In this document: positions 1-10,800 of the stretch, one piece after another | Layout: each line of letters opens with the position of its first letter | Numbering within the stretch: position 1 is the stretch's first letter | Assembly (NCBI GenBank): GCA_023101885.1 | Contig: JALPQD010000005.1 | Coordinates: forward strand, 6,564,584-6,628,583 | Source: Typhlomys cinereus | Lineage: Eukaryota > Chordata > Mammalia > Rodentia > Platacanthomyidae | Direction of reading: 5' to 3' | Length of the DNA: 64,000 nucleotides | The notes under the pieces: model-generated | What the model was told of the DNA's origin: nothing | The model's database searches: none | The model's input: the letters and a program-made list of their open reading frames with translations, nothing else | Program-made: the position numbers and the translations under genes

Positions 1-170
1 AGCCTCTCCAATGGGTGTGACATAGCCTGTCTCCAGCTTCAGCCAGCCAGCCATGCCGCCTCCTCCATGAAAGACTGTATCTCCCCTCTGGAACCTTAAG
101 CTAAATAAATCTCCCTTTCTCCCTGCTTGACTTTAGGTGCTCTCTCACAGCAATAGTCAAGAGTAACTGT
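1..170 (+). mobile_element. 3' end of a rodent MaLR/ERVL-type LTR (type B), cut by the window edge
   Basis: The stretch runs through an AATAAA-bearing segment (ctaaataaatctccc) and ends with the cacagcaatag...agtaact tail typical of the rodent LTR family also seen at 25712, 36250, 39505 and 60745. Its 5' part lies outside the window. Non-coding. Confidence 0.6.
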
Positions 171-424
171 TAGAAAGATATTTTAAAACAGGAGAAAATG
201 CAAGCTACCCAGAGCAACTTTGGTATTTTTGTGCATTTGGAAATATATATGCATATACTCATACACAGAAATATCAAATAATGAGTAACGCATGTGGAGC
301 GTAGGTTCGCACTTCACAGTACTGAGACAACTACAAGCACCTGCTGTGCTAAGAGGGTCCTTACCTCACGTTACTCAGTGACACTTTCCTCCAGTTGTTA
401 ATTATACTTCAGAGAATGATTTCA

Positions 425-640
425 GGAGAAGGGAGATGGCACTGTGGATAACGTGTGTGCTGCACAAGCCTGGAGACCTGAGTTGGGTCCCCAGCTCGTA
501 TGTAAAAGCCGTATGTGGCTGCATACACCTGTAACCTCAGGGCTGGGTGACAGACAGGTAGATCCTGGGGCCTGCTGGTCAACCAATCTAGCCTGAAGAG
601 TTTCAGCTTTCGTGTAGAGCCTGTTTCCAAAAATAAGTTG
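425..640 (+). mobile_element. B4-like (ID head + B1-related body) SINE
   Basis: It has a diverged tRNA-like 5' head (gggagatggcactgtggat) and a gagttgggtccc box-B-like motif, then a B1-related middle (cctgtaacctcagg ... gatcctgg). An A-rich spacer follows and then directly another SINE of the same type. CpG-poor, hence old. Confidence 0.65.
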
Positions 641-644
641 GAAG

Positions 645-876
645 CCTGGAGAGATGGCTCAGCGGTTAAACTGCTTGCTGCACAAGCAAAAGAACCGGAG
701 TTCAGATCCCCGGATGCCACAGAAAATACCAGCTGGATGTGTCCACCAGCCTGTGATGTCAGCCTGGGAAAGCAAGGGACGCCTAGAGTAAGCTGGATAG
801 TCGGATCTCACTGGTGAACTCTGGATTTGATTGGCGTGCTAGTCTCTAAAGAGCAAGGTGGAAGAGCTAAGGAGAT
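645..876 (+). mobile_element. B4-like SINE, left part (split by an LTR)
   Basis: The head gcctggagagatggctcagc is a clear ID/B4-type tRNA-derived start with an A box (tggctcagcgg); gttcagatcc is the B box. The element stops at 876, where an LTR is inserted, and resumes at 1311 with the usual tail (caacctctggcctt then CA-rich). The 5-bp target duplication gagat is present on both sides. Confidence 0.75.
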
Positions 877-1310
877 TGTTGCAGTTTGCCTGCATGGTTG
901 CTGAAAAATGGCCATCAAAACCGTTTAAGAGAACAAGGGATTTATTTTCTGTTACAATTACTGGTTACAGTTTGTAGTCCAGCTTGACAGCAGAGCATGT
1001 ACCAACATCAGGGCCGGGGGAACTGGCTGCACCATCTCTATGGAATGGTTAAGAGAGGGATGATCCTTATTTGCCAGACCAGCATGTCTGGCCAAGTATA
1101 CATAAGGATGCCAACTTTTTTGACCAGCTCTCTGTATTTTATTCACCTATTCAGGGCCTAGTTTTACCCATCATGGTCTGGGTCTGCCCCATCAACTAGA
1201 CAATCTCCTTCAGGTTCACTCTGGGCTTAACTGAACTGCTAACTTTATACAAATGTGCCCAGAGCTCAAACTCTCTACCATCAAGTTGACACCTGTGTCT
1301 AACTATGACA
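877..1310 (-). mobile_element. Solo LTR, type A (MaLR/ERVL-like), complete
   Basis: A 434-bp LTR in reverse orientation, bounded by TG...CA and flanked by a perfect 5-bp duplication, gagat (872-876 and 1311-1315). It is inserted in a B4-like SINE. On the minus strand it opens with the tgtcatagttagacac / ggtgtcaacttga motif. This copy fixes the ends of the family; related copies lie at 2497, 15337, 18640, 35291, 47600 and 47922. The 5-bp TSD fits ERV-L/MaLR integration. Confidence 0.8.
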
Positions 1311-1480
1311 GAGATTAATCACAATATCAACCTCTGGCCTTCGTATGCATGTACACAGACCTGCATGCACAGCTGCATGCACTTGTGCCCACATGCATGT
1401 AAACACTCATACACATAACATATATATACACATAACATACATGCAAAAGCATGCTTACATACACAGAAAAATATGGAGAA
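1311..1480 (+). mobile_element. B4-like SINE, right part and CA-rich tail
   Basis: Continuation of the SINE broken at 876: the duplicated gagat, then caacctctggcctt and an imperfect (CA)n / (TA)n tail. Together the two parts make one complete SINE. Confidence 0.65.
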
Positions 1481-1584
1481 GCAATTGAGGGAGAAATACC
1501 AGTATCAACCTCTGAACTGAGTATACATCCAAATCCACATCAGAAAGTACACTTACACCTGAATATACCTCTTAATGCATAAGA

Positions 1585-1935
1585 TATGATTGTGTGTGTG
1601 TGTGCATGTGTGCGTTACGGTGGTCAGTGTTCATATTTGTGTGCCAGCATGCACAGCACATGGACACCGCAGGAGGACTTTCTGCTCTTGTACTCTTCAC
1701 TTGGTTCCCTGGAGACAGATCTCTCACCAAACCTGGAGCTCACTGTTTTTCAGACAGACTGGGCCAGCAGGCCTCAGTGATTCTTCATCTCCACTTCTTC
1801 CCTCCCATAGCACAGGGTTCGAGGTGCCTGAAGCTACACCCAGCTTTCATGTGAGTGTTGGGGACCCAAACACAAGTCCTCGTATTTGGGTGGCAAGCTT
1901 TTTTGCATCTACAGAGCCATCCTCCCACCCCTTAT
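1585..1935 (-). mobile_element. B4-like SINE, antisense
   Basis: A short (GT)n start is followed by the reverse complement of the B1-related body (ggagacagatctctcacc, tcacttggttccc) and then the reversed tRNA-like head (gagtgttggggacccaaac ... agagccatcctccc). Reading frames across it are incidental. Confidence 0.65.
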
Positions 1936-2496
1936 TTTGCACATTAGAACTGATTTTAAGTCTTGGCCCATTCTGATGCCTTGTTATTTTTCCAAATTTA
2001 AATTTTGCTTGCTAAGCACTCAGCAGGAATTTTTAAAACATGTGCTGCCATATGAGATTTAGTGGCAGTACCCTTTCCTTGCTTTGCAAGTTGTTGGCCC
2101 ATAGCAGAAACTCATTAAATTATTAACCACACGTCCACACATCCACATACCTGTTGGGTTAAAGCATATTTAAAGTTGAAGTGACTGTGCAATATTTTCA
2201 TACATGATTGCTTTAACAAATATTCATAAATATTTGTTGTTAAACTTTTTTCACAAATTTGATATGCTATGTGCACATCAGCAGTGAAGATTCTTATTTC
2301 CACAGATTCATAATTATTTCTGATGATAAATCTGCATAATTACAAAACCGCCTTTTAAAAAATACACACAAATGCACACTTTTACATGTGCTCCCTGTGC
2401 TAATAATCCTGCAATTTATTTATGTTAGTCACTTATAGTTTTAAAGGCATTCCTTCCATTAGATTACCAGATGTATTGGCATTTCCATGTAATAAT
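1936..2496. other. AT-rich unique DNA
   Basis: No repeat, ORF with coding character or regulatory motif that I can support. Mostly A/T-rich sequence with no CpG clustering. Confidence 0.5.
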
Positions 2497-2932
2497 TGTC
2501 ATCGTTAGATGGAGGTGTCAACTTGACCAATTGAAGGTTATGGCTCTAGGCATATTTGTGAAGAATTGATAGTTGGGTTAAGCCCTGAGCAAGCCTGTAG
2601 GAAACTGTCTAGTTGATGGGAAGCCCCAGCCCTTGGTGGATGGGACTAGTCCCTGGATAGGAGAATAAGATGGAGCGAGTAGGTTAAGGAAGTTGGCGTT
2701 CTTCTGCAACTTGGCCAGGCATGCTGGTCTGACAAGTGAGAATTGTTCCTCTCTCAGTGGCCCTGTGGATGTGGTGTGGCCAGTTCCCTTGGTTTCTAGT
2801 GTCGGTGTGAGCTCTTCTGCCAAGCTGGACAAAGGACTGTAATCGAGAATTACAAGCCACAATAAAACCTCTTTTTCCATTAAGTCATTTACCCATGAAT
2901 TTGTTGGCAACGTGCAGAATAATTGCAATGAT
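2497..2932 (+). mobile_element. Solo LTR, type A
   Basis: Opens with tgtcatcgttagatggagg and the ggtgtcaacttgacc motif and ends near ttgcaatgat. The 5-mer ataat occurs at 2492-2496 and 2933-2937, a likely target duplication. The AATAAA signal is in cacaataaaacctc. Diverged from the 877 copy by scattered substitutions. Confidence 0.75.
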
Positions 2933-3019
2933 ATAATAATAATTCCTCACATTCATTTTGATATCTTTCTTTAATTATTCTTATTTCTCTCTCCTGCTTT
3001 AATGTAAGTTTTAAAATAT

Positions 3020-3041
3020 TTGATTTATATATCTGAGAGAA

Positions 3042-3076
<35 letters not shown>

Positions 3077-3225
3077 TGCATCTACCCAGGCCATGGCTGT
3101 AGGTCAAAGAACAACTTTTGGAAATTGAATCTCCCCTTCTATCATGGGGGCTTCTGGGGTCAAACTCAGGTTGTCAGGTTTGGGAGCACTCGCTTTCTCC
3201 TCCGAGCTGTCTTGCCAGCTCCTTT
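3020..3225 (-). mobile_element. B3-like SINE, antisense, with (AG)n
   Basis: An (AG)n run (about 3044-3074) is followed by the reversed B3/B2-type body: ggtcaaagaacaacttttgg, ggggtcaaactcaggttgtc, and a cttgccagctcc end corresponding to the tRNA-like start. The A-rich tail side lies at the left, as expected for minus orientation. Confidence 0.65.
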
Positions 3226-3849
3226 AGGTAGATTAAATAGATTATCTGATTTGTTGATTTACTCTATGTCAGAACAATTTTGGAGTTTTTCTCTTCAGTT
3301 TTCTATTTTAAAGCACATATTTGTGCCATTACTCATTTTATATACATTTGTCTTTCCTTGGGGTTGAATGGTTGATTTTTGTGCCCCTTGCATATTTGAG
3401 CTTTTGTATTTACATATTGATTCTATTTTGTGTATTCAAGGTCTCTCACTCATCATGTTGCTTTTTAAATTTTTATAGTTTTGTTCTCCTTGGGGCTTGT
3501 TGTTGACAATGCTGCTTTGGCATCTTGCACTGAAAACCAACAAATCAAGATTTAATGAACACTTTCAGGGATACAGCATTGGTAGTTCCTTTGAAATTTA
3601 TAGAGCTACAGTTATCTATTTTTTAAGTTGTAATGGTTATTTTATTTTATTAAATTAAAAAAGTATTAATAAATTTTAAAATACAAACAATATGAGTTTA
3701 TATCCTTGCCTCTTCTCTCTCCCCTCCTACTTCCTTCCTCTCTCACCCTTCTCTCCTTTCACCAATTCAATCATGGCCCTCCTGTCCTCATGTCCCTTTA
3801 GAGATATAGTTCCTTTTATGTGTTTGCATGTTTGCCTTCATTTTTTCCC
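3226..3849. other. AT-rich DNA with a pyrimidine-rich block
   Basis: The stretch 3590-3680 is almost pure A/T; 3700-3770 is a polypyrimidine block (cttctctctcccctcctact). The pair resembles the reverse complement of a rodent L1 3' end (purine tract plus poly(A)), but I cannot align it convincingly. Confidence 0.3.
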
Positions 3850-4165
3850 AGTTTTTCACGTGTATGTGTGTGGAGTGTGTGCCCCGTGTAGGTCTATTTA
3901 CCCATATGTGGGCACAAACATGTATGATGCATGTAGAAGCCTGAGGTTAATATCAAGAAGTATAGTTGATCACTCTTCCATCTTGTTCTTTGGGAGACAG
4001 GGTCTCTTGTTAAGGCCAGGCTATGTGAACATATAGTGTCAATAGGTGTGTCTACCTGTTGACATCCACCAGGCATTTTTCTGTGAGGTCTGGGGATCTG
4101 AGCTGTGACCCTTTTGCTTGCCCAGCAAGTGCTTTAAGAACTACGTTATCTCCCCAACCCTTCAT
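3850..4165 (-). mobile_element. B4-like SINE, antisense
   Basis: Reverse complement of the B4 body: gtgtgtgg...gtaggtc, gagacagggtctcttgttaagg (B1 part), then ctggggatctgagct and tatctccccaaccc, the reversed tRNA-like head. Old, CpG-poor. Confidence 0.6.
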
Positions 4166-4339
4166 TATTATTTTTAAAATAACTAATCCACCAACTTTAA
4201 TTTCCTTTTAGTTCCATACACTGTTGGAATATGTTTTAGTATCAGATTATTTGGGAGGTTTTAATTACAGCTTTTATATTGTTGACTTCCTTTCTGTTAT
4301 AATGAAAGGAATATTCATCAGTATTTCTGTATTGGGGAT

Positions 4340-4750
4340 TGACATCAGCAAGAGAGTTGGAAATATCAAAATGCAATAAGATATCACTTTGTACATCTTT
4401 GTATGACTATTATGTAGCAAGACTAAGATGTAGAGAGAATAAAGAGGGTTGCCAAGGATGTGAACAAAGTCTCACCTTTGTGCATCATTGGTGGAAATAT
4501 AAAATGGTGCAGAATATTCTTCAAATTAAAGAAGACGTTTCCATGCCATCTAGCAACTCCATGTCCAAGTATCAATTCAAAAACAGTTGTTTAAAGGATC
4601 TTGAAGAGATCTCATCACTCATGTTTATTGAAGCATCATTCACAATAGGAGAGGTGGAAATAAATTAAAAGTCTATGAATAGAAAAAGAATTATGGTACA
4701 TATACTATTAAGTTATAGAGTATTGTGTAGCCTTTAAAAACAGAAAAATC
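4340..4750 (+). mobile_element. Old L1 ORF2 3' end, left part
   Basis: Recognisable L1 ORF2 3' region at DNA level: a stretch like aagatatcactttgtacatc, a segment around ttggtggaaatataaaatgg, and cattcacaataggagaggtgg near the ORF2 end. Frames are broken; a residual open stretch (4339-4668) is a decayed ORF2 tail. A young SINE interrupts it at 4751 and the L1 resumes after 5079. Confidence 0.7.
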
Positions 4751-4961
4751 GGGGGCTGGAGAGGTGGCTCAGGGGTAAAGCCTCTGCCTTGCAGGTGGAA
4801 GGTGCTGAGTTCGGATCCTAGACCCCACGTATAGACGCCGGGCGGAAGCGGGGGCGGCCTGTGTTTCTGGTCCTGGTAGGGCGGAGCCTGTGAACCCCGG
4901 GGCAGAGTAAACAAGGAAGAGGTGGAGGCTGTCCATAGTGGTTCCCGAATTCCTCCGTGGT

Positions 4962-5017
<56 letters not shown>

Positions 5018-5064
5018 TGCGTGTGCACACATACATATACGCATACACATACATAAACTTAAAA
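4751..5064 (+). mobile_element. CpG-rich young SINE (family Z), full length with TSD
   Basis: The tRNA-like head gggggctggagaggtggctc has an A box (4765-4776) and a B box (gttcggatcc, 4809-4818). The body carries roughly a dozen CpGs (gacgccgggcggaagcgggg). Then come a long (CA)n, a CA-rich tail and poly(A). A perfect 15-bp target duplication (aaaaacagaaaaatc) lies at 4736-4750 and 5065-5079. It sits inside an old L1. Other copies are at 7655 and 30720. I do not recognise this body from mouse or rat SINEs. Confidence 0.85.
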
Positions 5065-5330
5065 AAAAACAGAAAAATCTCCTTACTTGCTACAACAGGA
5101 ATGAAGATATTATGGGAAGTATAATAATTTAGGAATGAAAGAAGAAACTATAAAATTTTCACTCATACGAACTATGTAAAGTAACCAATTCATAGAATCA
5201 GCCTGCAGCCTACTGGTTGCCCAGGGTAACAGGGATGGGGCAGGTATGTTTTATCCAATGGGTTTATTTTATGAATGATAAGGAAGTGCTAGAGGTCTGC
5301 TGCATACAAGAGTGGATATAAGGTGTTGGG
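5065..5330 (+). mobile_element. Old L1 3' UTR, right part
   Basis: Continues the L1 broken at 4750: tgctacaacaggaatgaaga, then a ttttcactcatacgaac segment and a tactggttgcccagggtaac segment, all in the order seen at the 3' ends of old mammalian L1s. Non-coding. Confidence 0.65.
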
Positions 5331-5339
5331 AGCAAGACC

Positions 5340-5565
5340 TGAAGGTGGATCACCAGGACTCCCATGGGAAGTGGGATGCACTAACTTGTGTCTGAAATCT
5401 CAGCACTGGGAAGGCGGTGGAAACAGAAGGATCCCCGAAGCTTGCTGGCAAGACGGTCTGGCTAAATTGGTGAGCTAAGCAAAGTGGGAGATGCTTGGAA
5501 AAAAAGGCAGGCAGTGACTGAGAGAGATACTGGACATCATCAACCTTTGGCCTTCACATGAATGT
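5340..5565 (+). mobile_element. B4-like SINE body
   Basis: B1-related body (aatctcagcactgggaagg, ggatccccgaagcttgctgg) and the typical tail link (catcaacctttggccttcac) leading into the CA tract. The tRNA-like head is degraded. Confidence 0.55.
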
Positions 5566-5851
5566 GAGCAACACACACACACACGCATATACCACACACA
5601 CACATATACCATACACACACACACACACACACACACACATGCATACACATGCGCATGCACACATACACACACACATACCACACACACACGCATACACACA
5701 TGCGCATGCACACATACACACCACACACACGCATATACGCATGCACACATACACACCACACACACACACACACACACACGCATACGCACATGCACACATA
5801 CACACCACACACATACACACACAGACATACACACAGGCATACCACACACAT

Positions 5852-5898
<47 letters not shown>

Positions 5899-5908
5899 CC
5901 ACAAGCAC
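5566..5908. repeat. Long interrupted (CA)n tract with higher-order units
   Basis: About 340 bp of alternating purine-pyrimidine sequence, grown from the SINE tail. Inside it an approximately 50-bp pattern recurs: gcatgcacacatacacac variants near 5652, 5704, 5730 and 5788, several preceded by catgcg. The long reading frames across it (His/Thr-rich or Cys/Val-rich) are low-complexity artefacts. Confidence 0.9.
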
Positions 5909-6648
5909 ATAAGTTCAAAGCAGGTTTAGTCAATTTTGAGCTGACACTTAAAAGTCTAATAAGGTAGATTTCTTGTTATATGTTTTCCCAATGAAAATAG
6001 TTATTTTTGCACTTGAATATTGCTGATTAAAAAACTGTTAGAATTTATGCAATGTTTAGAAACATGACTTAAAAATAACATATACTATCCTTTGTAACTA
6101 ATCAAAAAATTGGATTACTTAATAAATCCTATAAATTACACTGAATCATCTATTCTAATTCTAGCAATTGAATCTCCTTCATGGTTGTATGTCTGTCAAT
6201 TTATATTCCCTCACACATCTTTAAACAACAGTCCTACTTAATCCTTTGTTTTGACCTTAGCTTCCCTTTTGTATTTTTGGCATCTTTGATCATTTTCATT
6301 TCTTTTCAGTTTTATCTTTGTTAATGGCATATAACCTACTTGATTTATTATCAAATGCAGTGGCTTACTTTTTCAATGCATTTTGTGCCTCTTTGTCTCT
6401 ACTTTTACATCTTTAATATTTTCTTTAGTTTTCCTTTCTTTAATGATGCAACAAGCATATTCTATTGTAAATTCTACCTCTAACTGATTTCCTTATCAAA
6501 AAAGTACATAAACTCCCATTCTCGTTTATTAAGATAAAGAACTAAGGAAAAATGTTGCTTTCTTATGCAATGAGAAATTAAGACTTCTCCCTCCTCTCCA
6601 GTCCAGATTATATTGTCTCTATGCAATTATTATAAGTGTGTCTGCAGA
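5909..6648. other. AT-rich unique DNA
   Basis: No repeat or gene that I can support. T-rich, with several AATAAA/ATTTTTA strings expected by composition. Confidence 0.45.
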
Positions 6649-6649
6649 A

Positions 6650-6653
6650 ATTG

Positions 6654-6698
<45 letters not shown>

Positions 6699-6985
6699 GT
6701 GGTGTATGCATGTGCTCTGTGTGGTATGTTTGTATATGCAGCTCAGGAAAACAACAGTTATTTCCTTCTGCTATTCTCCAATGGCAAAGTCTCTCACGGA
6801 ACCTGGCATTTGCCTTTTTCCTTAGACTGACTGGCCAAGGATTGGCTTATCTCTGCTTCTCTGGTTCTGGGGTTACAGGCATGTGGCAAGGAACGAATCA
6901 CACCTGCCTTTCATGTGAGCGCTGGGGGTCCAAACTCATCTTGCGACAAGCAGCCTCACTCACTGAACCATCTGTCTAACCCTGT
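6650..6985 (-). mobile_element. B4-like SINE, antisense, with (GT)n
   Basis: A (GT)n run at 6653-6695 is the reversed tail. Then come the reversed B1-related body (caaagtctctcacggaacc, ggttctggggttacaggc) and the reversed head (gagcgctgggggtccaaact ... ctgaaccatctgtctaaccc). Confidence 0.65.
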
Positions 6986-7369
6986 TTATTGGTTTTAATT
7001 TTACAACTGTCTCATTCCTGCTCTCTGGATTCTGTTGACTTCTTAGTAATTCTTTCTAGAGAGTTCGCGAGTGGCATAACTTGTCAGCATTGCCCTGTTT
7101 TATTGTCTTCAGGTGTTAGAGTGCAGGAAATAGTGGAGGCTAATCTGACTCCTCCTCCTCTCAGTAAGAGTCTTTGTTTGACTCTTGTTTATCTCACTGT
7201 TATTGTAGAGTAGCTTTGACAACTCTGATATGTCAGGTGTGCCCCTTTGTTATTTAGCCCTGCCTGGAACACCCTGAACTCTCTTAATTTACACACTCAG
7301 GATGTTTTGATCTCAGGAAGTATTTCTTTGAACATGTCTTTGATTATTGTGTTTAACGATGGTAGTGAT

Positions 7370-7475
7370 AACAGTTATTTAGAACGGTTACAACACCAAC
7401 ATTAAATAATTTACATGCATTATCTAATGCAATCATAACATGAGCGAGCATTATCTTTCTCTTAAAGGTAGATGC
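7370..7475 (-). mobile_element. MIR-like fragment
   Basis: aataatttacatgcattatc / taatgcaatcataacatgag is like the 3' half of MIR in reverse orientation. Short and diverged. Confidence 0.4.
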
Positions 7476-7654
7476 CATGAGGTTCAGGGTTGTAATCAAC
7501 ATCTCAGCCCCTCAACTAGGAATATCAGACAGACATTTTCAGCCACAGTGGCTCAGGCAGATCTTCATCTCTCAGTGACTGACACCATCGTCTGCAGCGT
7601 GCTAATTCTGGATTCTTTTCTTCATGTCCGCTGTATATATTCAGTTGGGGCCCA

Positions 7655-7858
7655 GCAGAATTTGGGAATCACCAAGGACGCCTCCACCTCCTCCTTGTTT
7701 ACTCTGCCCCGGGATTCACAGGCTCCGCCCTACTAGGACCAGAAACGCAGGCCGCCCCCGCTTCCGCCTGGCGTCTATACGTGGGGTCTAGGATCCGAAC
7801 TCAGGATCTTCTGCCTGCAAGGCAGAGGCTTAACCCCTGAGCCACCTCTCCAGCCCCC
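7655..7858 (-). mobile_element. CpG-rich SINE (family Z), antisense
   Basis: Reverse complement of the 4751 element: aaggacgcctccacctcctc, ccgcccccgcttccgcctgg, gtggggtctaggatccgaac and the reversed head taacccctgagccacctctc. The (CA)n tail is missing, so the 3' end is truncated or replaced. CTAATT occurs on both sides (near 7600 and 7858) as a possible short duplication. Confidence 0.8.
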
Positions 7859-7969
7859 TAATTGCCTGATTTTTAAGAAGGTTGAATTACCTTTGAGGCC
7901 TCATTCAAATGCCTTCTGACTTCATTCATCCTCATTTTTGTCTTGAACCTTATCTCAGTGTGTAAGCAT

Positions 7970-8262
7970 GCATGATGTATGTATATGCATGCATGGCATG
8001 TGGGTGTACATGATGTATGCATGTGTGTGTATGTGTGTGTGTGTGTATGTGTGTGTACTCATTTTCCACAACCTTAGATATTGGTCCTCACTTTCAGCCT
8101 TGTAGAGACAAGATATCTTATTCATCAGTGTGCATGCCAGACCTTGTCCGTCTCTGCCATCCATCTTGCCTTGGAAGCACAAAGATGATATGAATATGCT
8201 ACTATGCCTGGCTTGGTGCAGATTCTGAGGATTCAAGTCCATATCCTCATGCTTACCACGTC
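7970..8262 (-). mobile_element. B4-like SINE, antisense, with degenerate (GT/CA)n
   Basis: An imperfect GT-rich tract (7970-8055, reversed tail) is followed by a reversed B1-related body and head (atgcctggcttggtgcagat, gaggattcaagtccatatcc). Confidence 0.55.
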
Positions 8263-8794
8263 ATTGTTAGGGGCCAGAGACGTTGCAGATGGAGACTTTC
8301 CCTTCAATTTTTAGGGAACTTGATTCAGGCCAAACTGGTATTCATGGCTTAGACACTGAAAAGTATTTCAGGATTAATCAGTTTATGAATTGGAAATTTT
8401 ATCATATGTAGAAACATGAGGTTCAAGAGAAACACAGTTGGTCTCTACTGGAGGTCGGCAGCTAACCATTCTTGTTGCACAGCTGAGAAGTGGTGGCATG
8501 AGGCGCTGGAGGACGGAATTTTATGGAGAAATGACACTGACATGTTACGAGCTCCTAGTATATGCCAGAATATTCTGGACATTCTTCATAGCAGGGTTCA
8601 GGAGTCAAGACATGTGGCTCTTTCTGTCCTAAATTCACAAACAATTAAAAGGTGGGACCCAGCAATTTGACCCACAGAGATCAAAACATGTAGCCAGGTG
8701 GGCACTCACATTTCTCACCCAAATCAAATGTATTTATCCACACCAGAGATGCACAGTCTAGACCCACCTGGGAATGGATCTACAGCACGTTTTT
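8263..8794. other. Unique DNA
   Basis: No clear repeat or gene. A segment near 8550-8590 (gctcctagtatatgccag) is faintly MIR/L2-like. Reading frames of 60-84 codons here show no family resemblance. Confidence 0.4.
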
Positions 8795-8937
8795 TTTGTT
8801 GCTGTTATTTTCTTAGGAGACAGGGTCTCATGCTGCAGGCTGCCCTTGAGAACTAAGGTGTGTCAACCCTTGAACCTCTGCCTTCAGCTTGCAAGCGTTG
8901 TGACCACAGACAGACAGGCACACAGTGCCCGGCTCAG
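8795..8937 (-). mobile_element. B1-like SINE, antisense
   Basis: After a T-rich start come gagacagggtctcatgctgc and the B1 3'-to-5' order down to acacagtgcccggctcag. It is truncated at its right end by the insertion site of the next retroposon. Confidence 0.65.
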
Positions 8938-8949
8938 AACCAATCCTTT

Positions 8950-9699
8950 GGGTGATCAACCCCTCCCTCACTGTGGTTTCCTACTTTTATTACATCTACC
9001 TTTGAATATACTCTTATAACAAGACTCTAGTTTAACAGCTTTTTATCTCTGGCCAGGGGGTGACATACAATACTCATCAGGATGGAATGAAGGACATTGC
9101 AGGAGCAGCAAAACCGCAAAAGAAAATCAACAAACCATAATCCAGAACTTCAGAGACTCTATATCAACTACCTAGAACTAGGCCAGCCTAATCTCTCCCC
9201 ATCCTGAAGCTCAGGGAAATTTGCGGAAGAGGGGGCGGTAAGATTGTTAATAGCACAAGGATGGGAGGAGCAATGATTTGCAAGATACTCTATACAGGTT
9301 AGGGCCGAAGCAATCATAATTGGACTTTGCATGCCCTGTGCAATGTCCAACATACTATTGACCCCACAAAGTCTAGCATTTGCTAAAGGCACCAAGATCC
9401 TTGTAGGCAAGGGATTGACAGCCACAGCAGTGTTCCTATGCTTAAGGGGAACACGGGAAAGGGTTCAGGGAAATGCCACTGGGTCCTTGTACGTCATCAG
9501 AGAGGAGGGCCCAGAGGAGAGTCTGGCATGCACATTAAAGGATTCTCCAGGGATTGGGGGGGGAGGCATTGAGGGATGGGGAGGGAGGGATAAGGGGAGG
9601 GGGAGCAGGGGGGTTTGGGGGGAGGAGGAGGGAGGGAGGGAACCGGTGTACCTATTAAGTTTGTATGAGTGGAAATAATAATAAAAAATGTTAAAAAAA
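8950..9699 (+). mobile_element. G-rich, poly(A)-tailed retroposon, copy 1 (L1 3'-UTR-like)
   Basis: A 750-bp insertion with a perfect 14-bp target duplication (agaaccaatccttt at 8936-8949 and 9700-9713). It ends in a strongly G-rich purine tract (about 9550-9640) followed by an A-rich tail, the layout of a rodent L1 3' UTR. No ORF2 remnant is seen inside. Homologous to 50653-51439 (minus) and 52269-53386. An antisense frame at 9168-9425 is shared with copy 2 and is probably incidental. Confidence 0.8.
9550..9640 (+). other. G-quadruplex-prone purine tract
   Basis: Multiple runs of three to nine G separated by short A/T spacers (ggggggggaggc, ggggagggaggg). All three copies of the retroposon carry this tract just before the poly(A) tail. 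Confidence 0.75.
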
Positions 9700-9713
9700 A
9701 GAACCAATCCTTT

Positions 9714-9984
9714 CCGAAGGCAGGCAGAGCCCAAGAGAAAGAACCAAAACTGACTGATCTGAGTCAGCTTCTTCTGTGGGGTCACCGATGGCAGTCGCTC
9801 TCCACCTTTATGGAAAGAACTAAATGAGGGTTAAAGGAAGCAGCAGAGTATTTCTCGTGTTCTTTGTTCATTCTAGGAAAAAGCATTGAACTAACTCATA
9901 GAAATAAAGAGCAACAGAAATAGCAGTTGTCCTGGAACTCAGGATTTTCATTTTAATGCATGCGGCAGTGCTGGGTGGTAGGCA
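9714..9984. other. Unique DNA
   Basis: Nothing identifiable. Confidence 0.4.
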
Positions 9985-10110
9985 TTTTTATCTCTATTTC
10001 ATAGACAACAAAATTGAGGAACTCAGCGTTTAAATTGCTTGGTAAAGACATGCAGCATCAAACGACAAGGCTGAGATTTGAATCCAGGTTTCTTGGCTGG
10101 AAACACTACA
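9985..10110 (-). mobile_element. MIR fragment
   Basis: tttttatctctatttcatag acaacaaaattgaggaactc and gatttgaatccaggtttctt follow the reversed MIR consensus in order. A mammal-wide old SINE. Confidence 0.65.
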
Positions 10111-10229
10111 TATTTTTGTTGTTGTTACTGTGCTGTCTTTACGGCACATTCTTTTGAGGATTGAGTTAGGACATGTGAATTTTAGGCATTGGTTGTATGA
10201 ATACTTTTCCTGGGGAAACGCCACGCAAC

Positions 10230-10800
10230 CATTTATCCACTCCATTTAGGAATTCTACAACAGACCCAAGTAACAATGATACCAGGATCCAAGTTAATGA
10301 GCCAATGAGTTTTTTGGAATTACTTACAGGAGTAGGGAATGATTCAAAGGCAACGATATCACCAGAGAACCTCAGGGTGGAAGCTGTTGTTCTAGAGTTC
10401 TCTGTGGCAAAACTTGCTAGGCAAGCCAGGCTGCTGGACTGTTCTCTCTCCAACTGCTGAACTGTTTGCTAATAGTTCACCCCAGCCTCTGGCTCCTGGG
10501 CATTCTCTTCCAAACTGCCGCTCCAGGGTCTTCTCCTGACAGTCTTAAACCTTTCCAAGACCTCCTCAACTCAACTACTTGGCTGGCCTCTTCCAGACTG
10601 CTGGGCTGCTCAGCAGTCTCTTCCAGGCTTCCTCGCTGCGGGGTTCAAGGGGTGGTGGGGGGGTTCCTTCAGATTGTTTGGCTGGCTTGGCTAGCGGGTG
10701 AGTCCCTTCCCCTAGCTGTTGCTTAGTATCTTTCTACATCCCCGAGGGAGCCCTGTCTTGCTAGTTGTCAGAAACTTCCTGAAAGTTAAAAGCTGTTTCC
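10230..10800. repeat. Rodent interspersed repeat of unknown class
   Basis: gagccaatgagttttttgga, then tcaaaggcaac and a series of similar short pyrimidine-rich motifs (ttccagactgctgggctgct, cttccaggcttcctcgctgc), resemble a dispersed rodent repeat that I recall only in outline. Ends are not defined. Frames inside have no family resemblance. Confidence 0.35.

Noticed and set aside
4751..4830. tRNA-like sequence with A and B boxes
   Set aside because: It is the head of a SINE; no cloverleaf with proper arms, and it is followed by the SINE body, (CA)n and poly(A) with a TSD.
5475..5933. Overlapping frames of 118-152 codons rich in Cys/Val or His/Thr
   Set aside because: They are translations of the CA/GT tract in several frames and on both strands; low-complexity artefacts.
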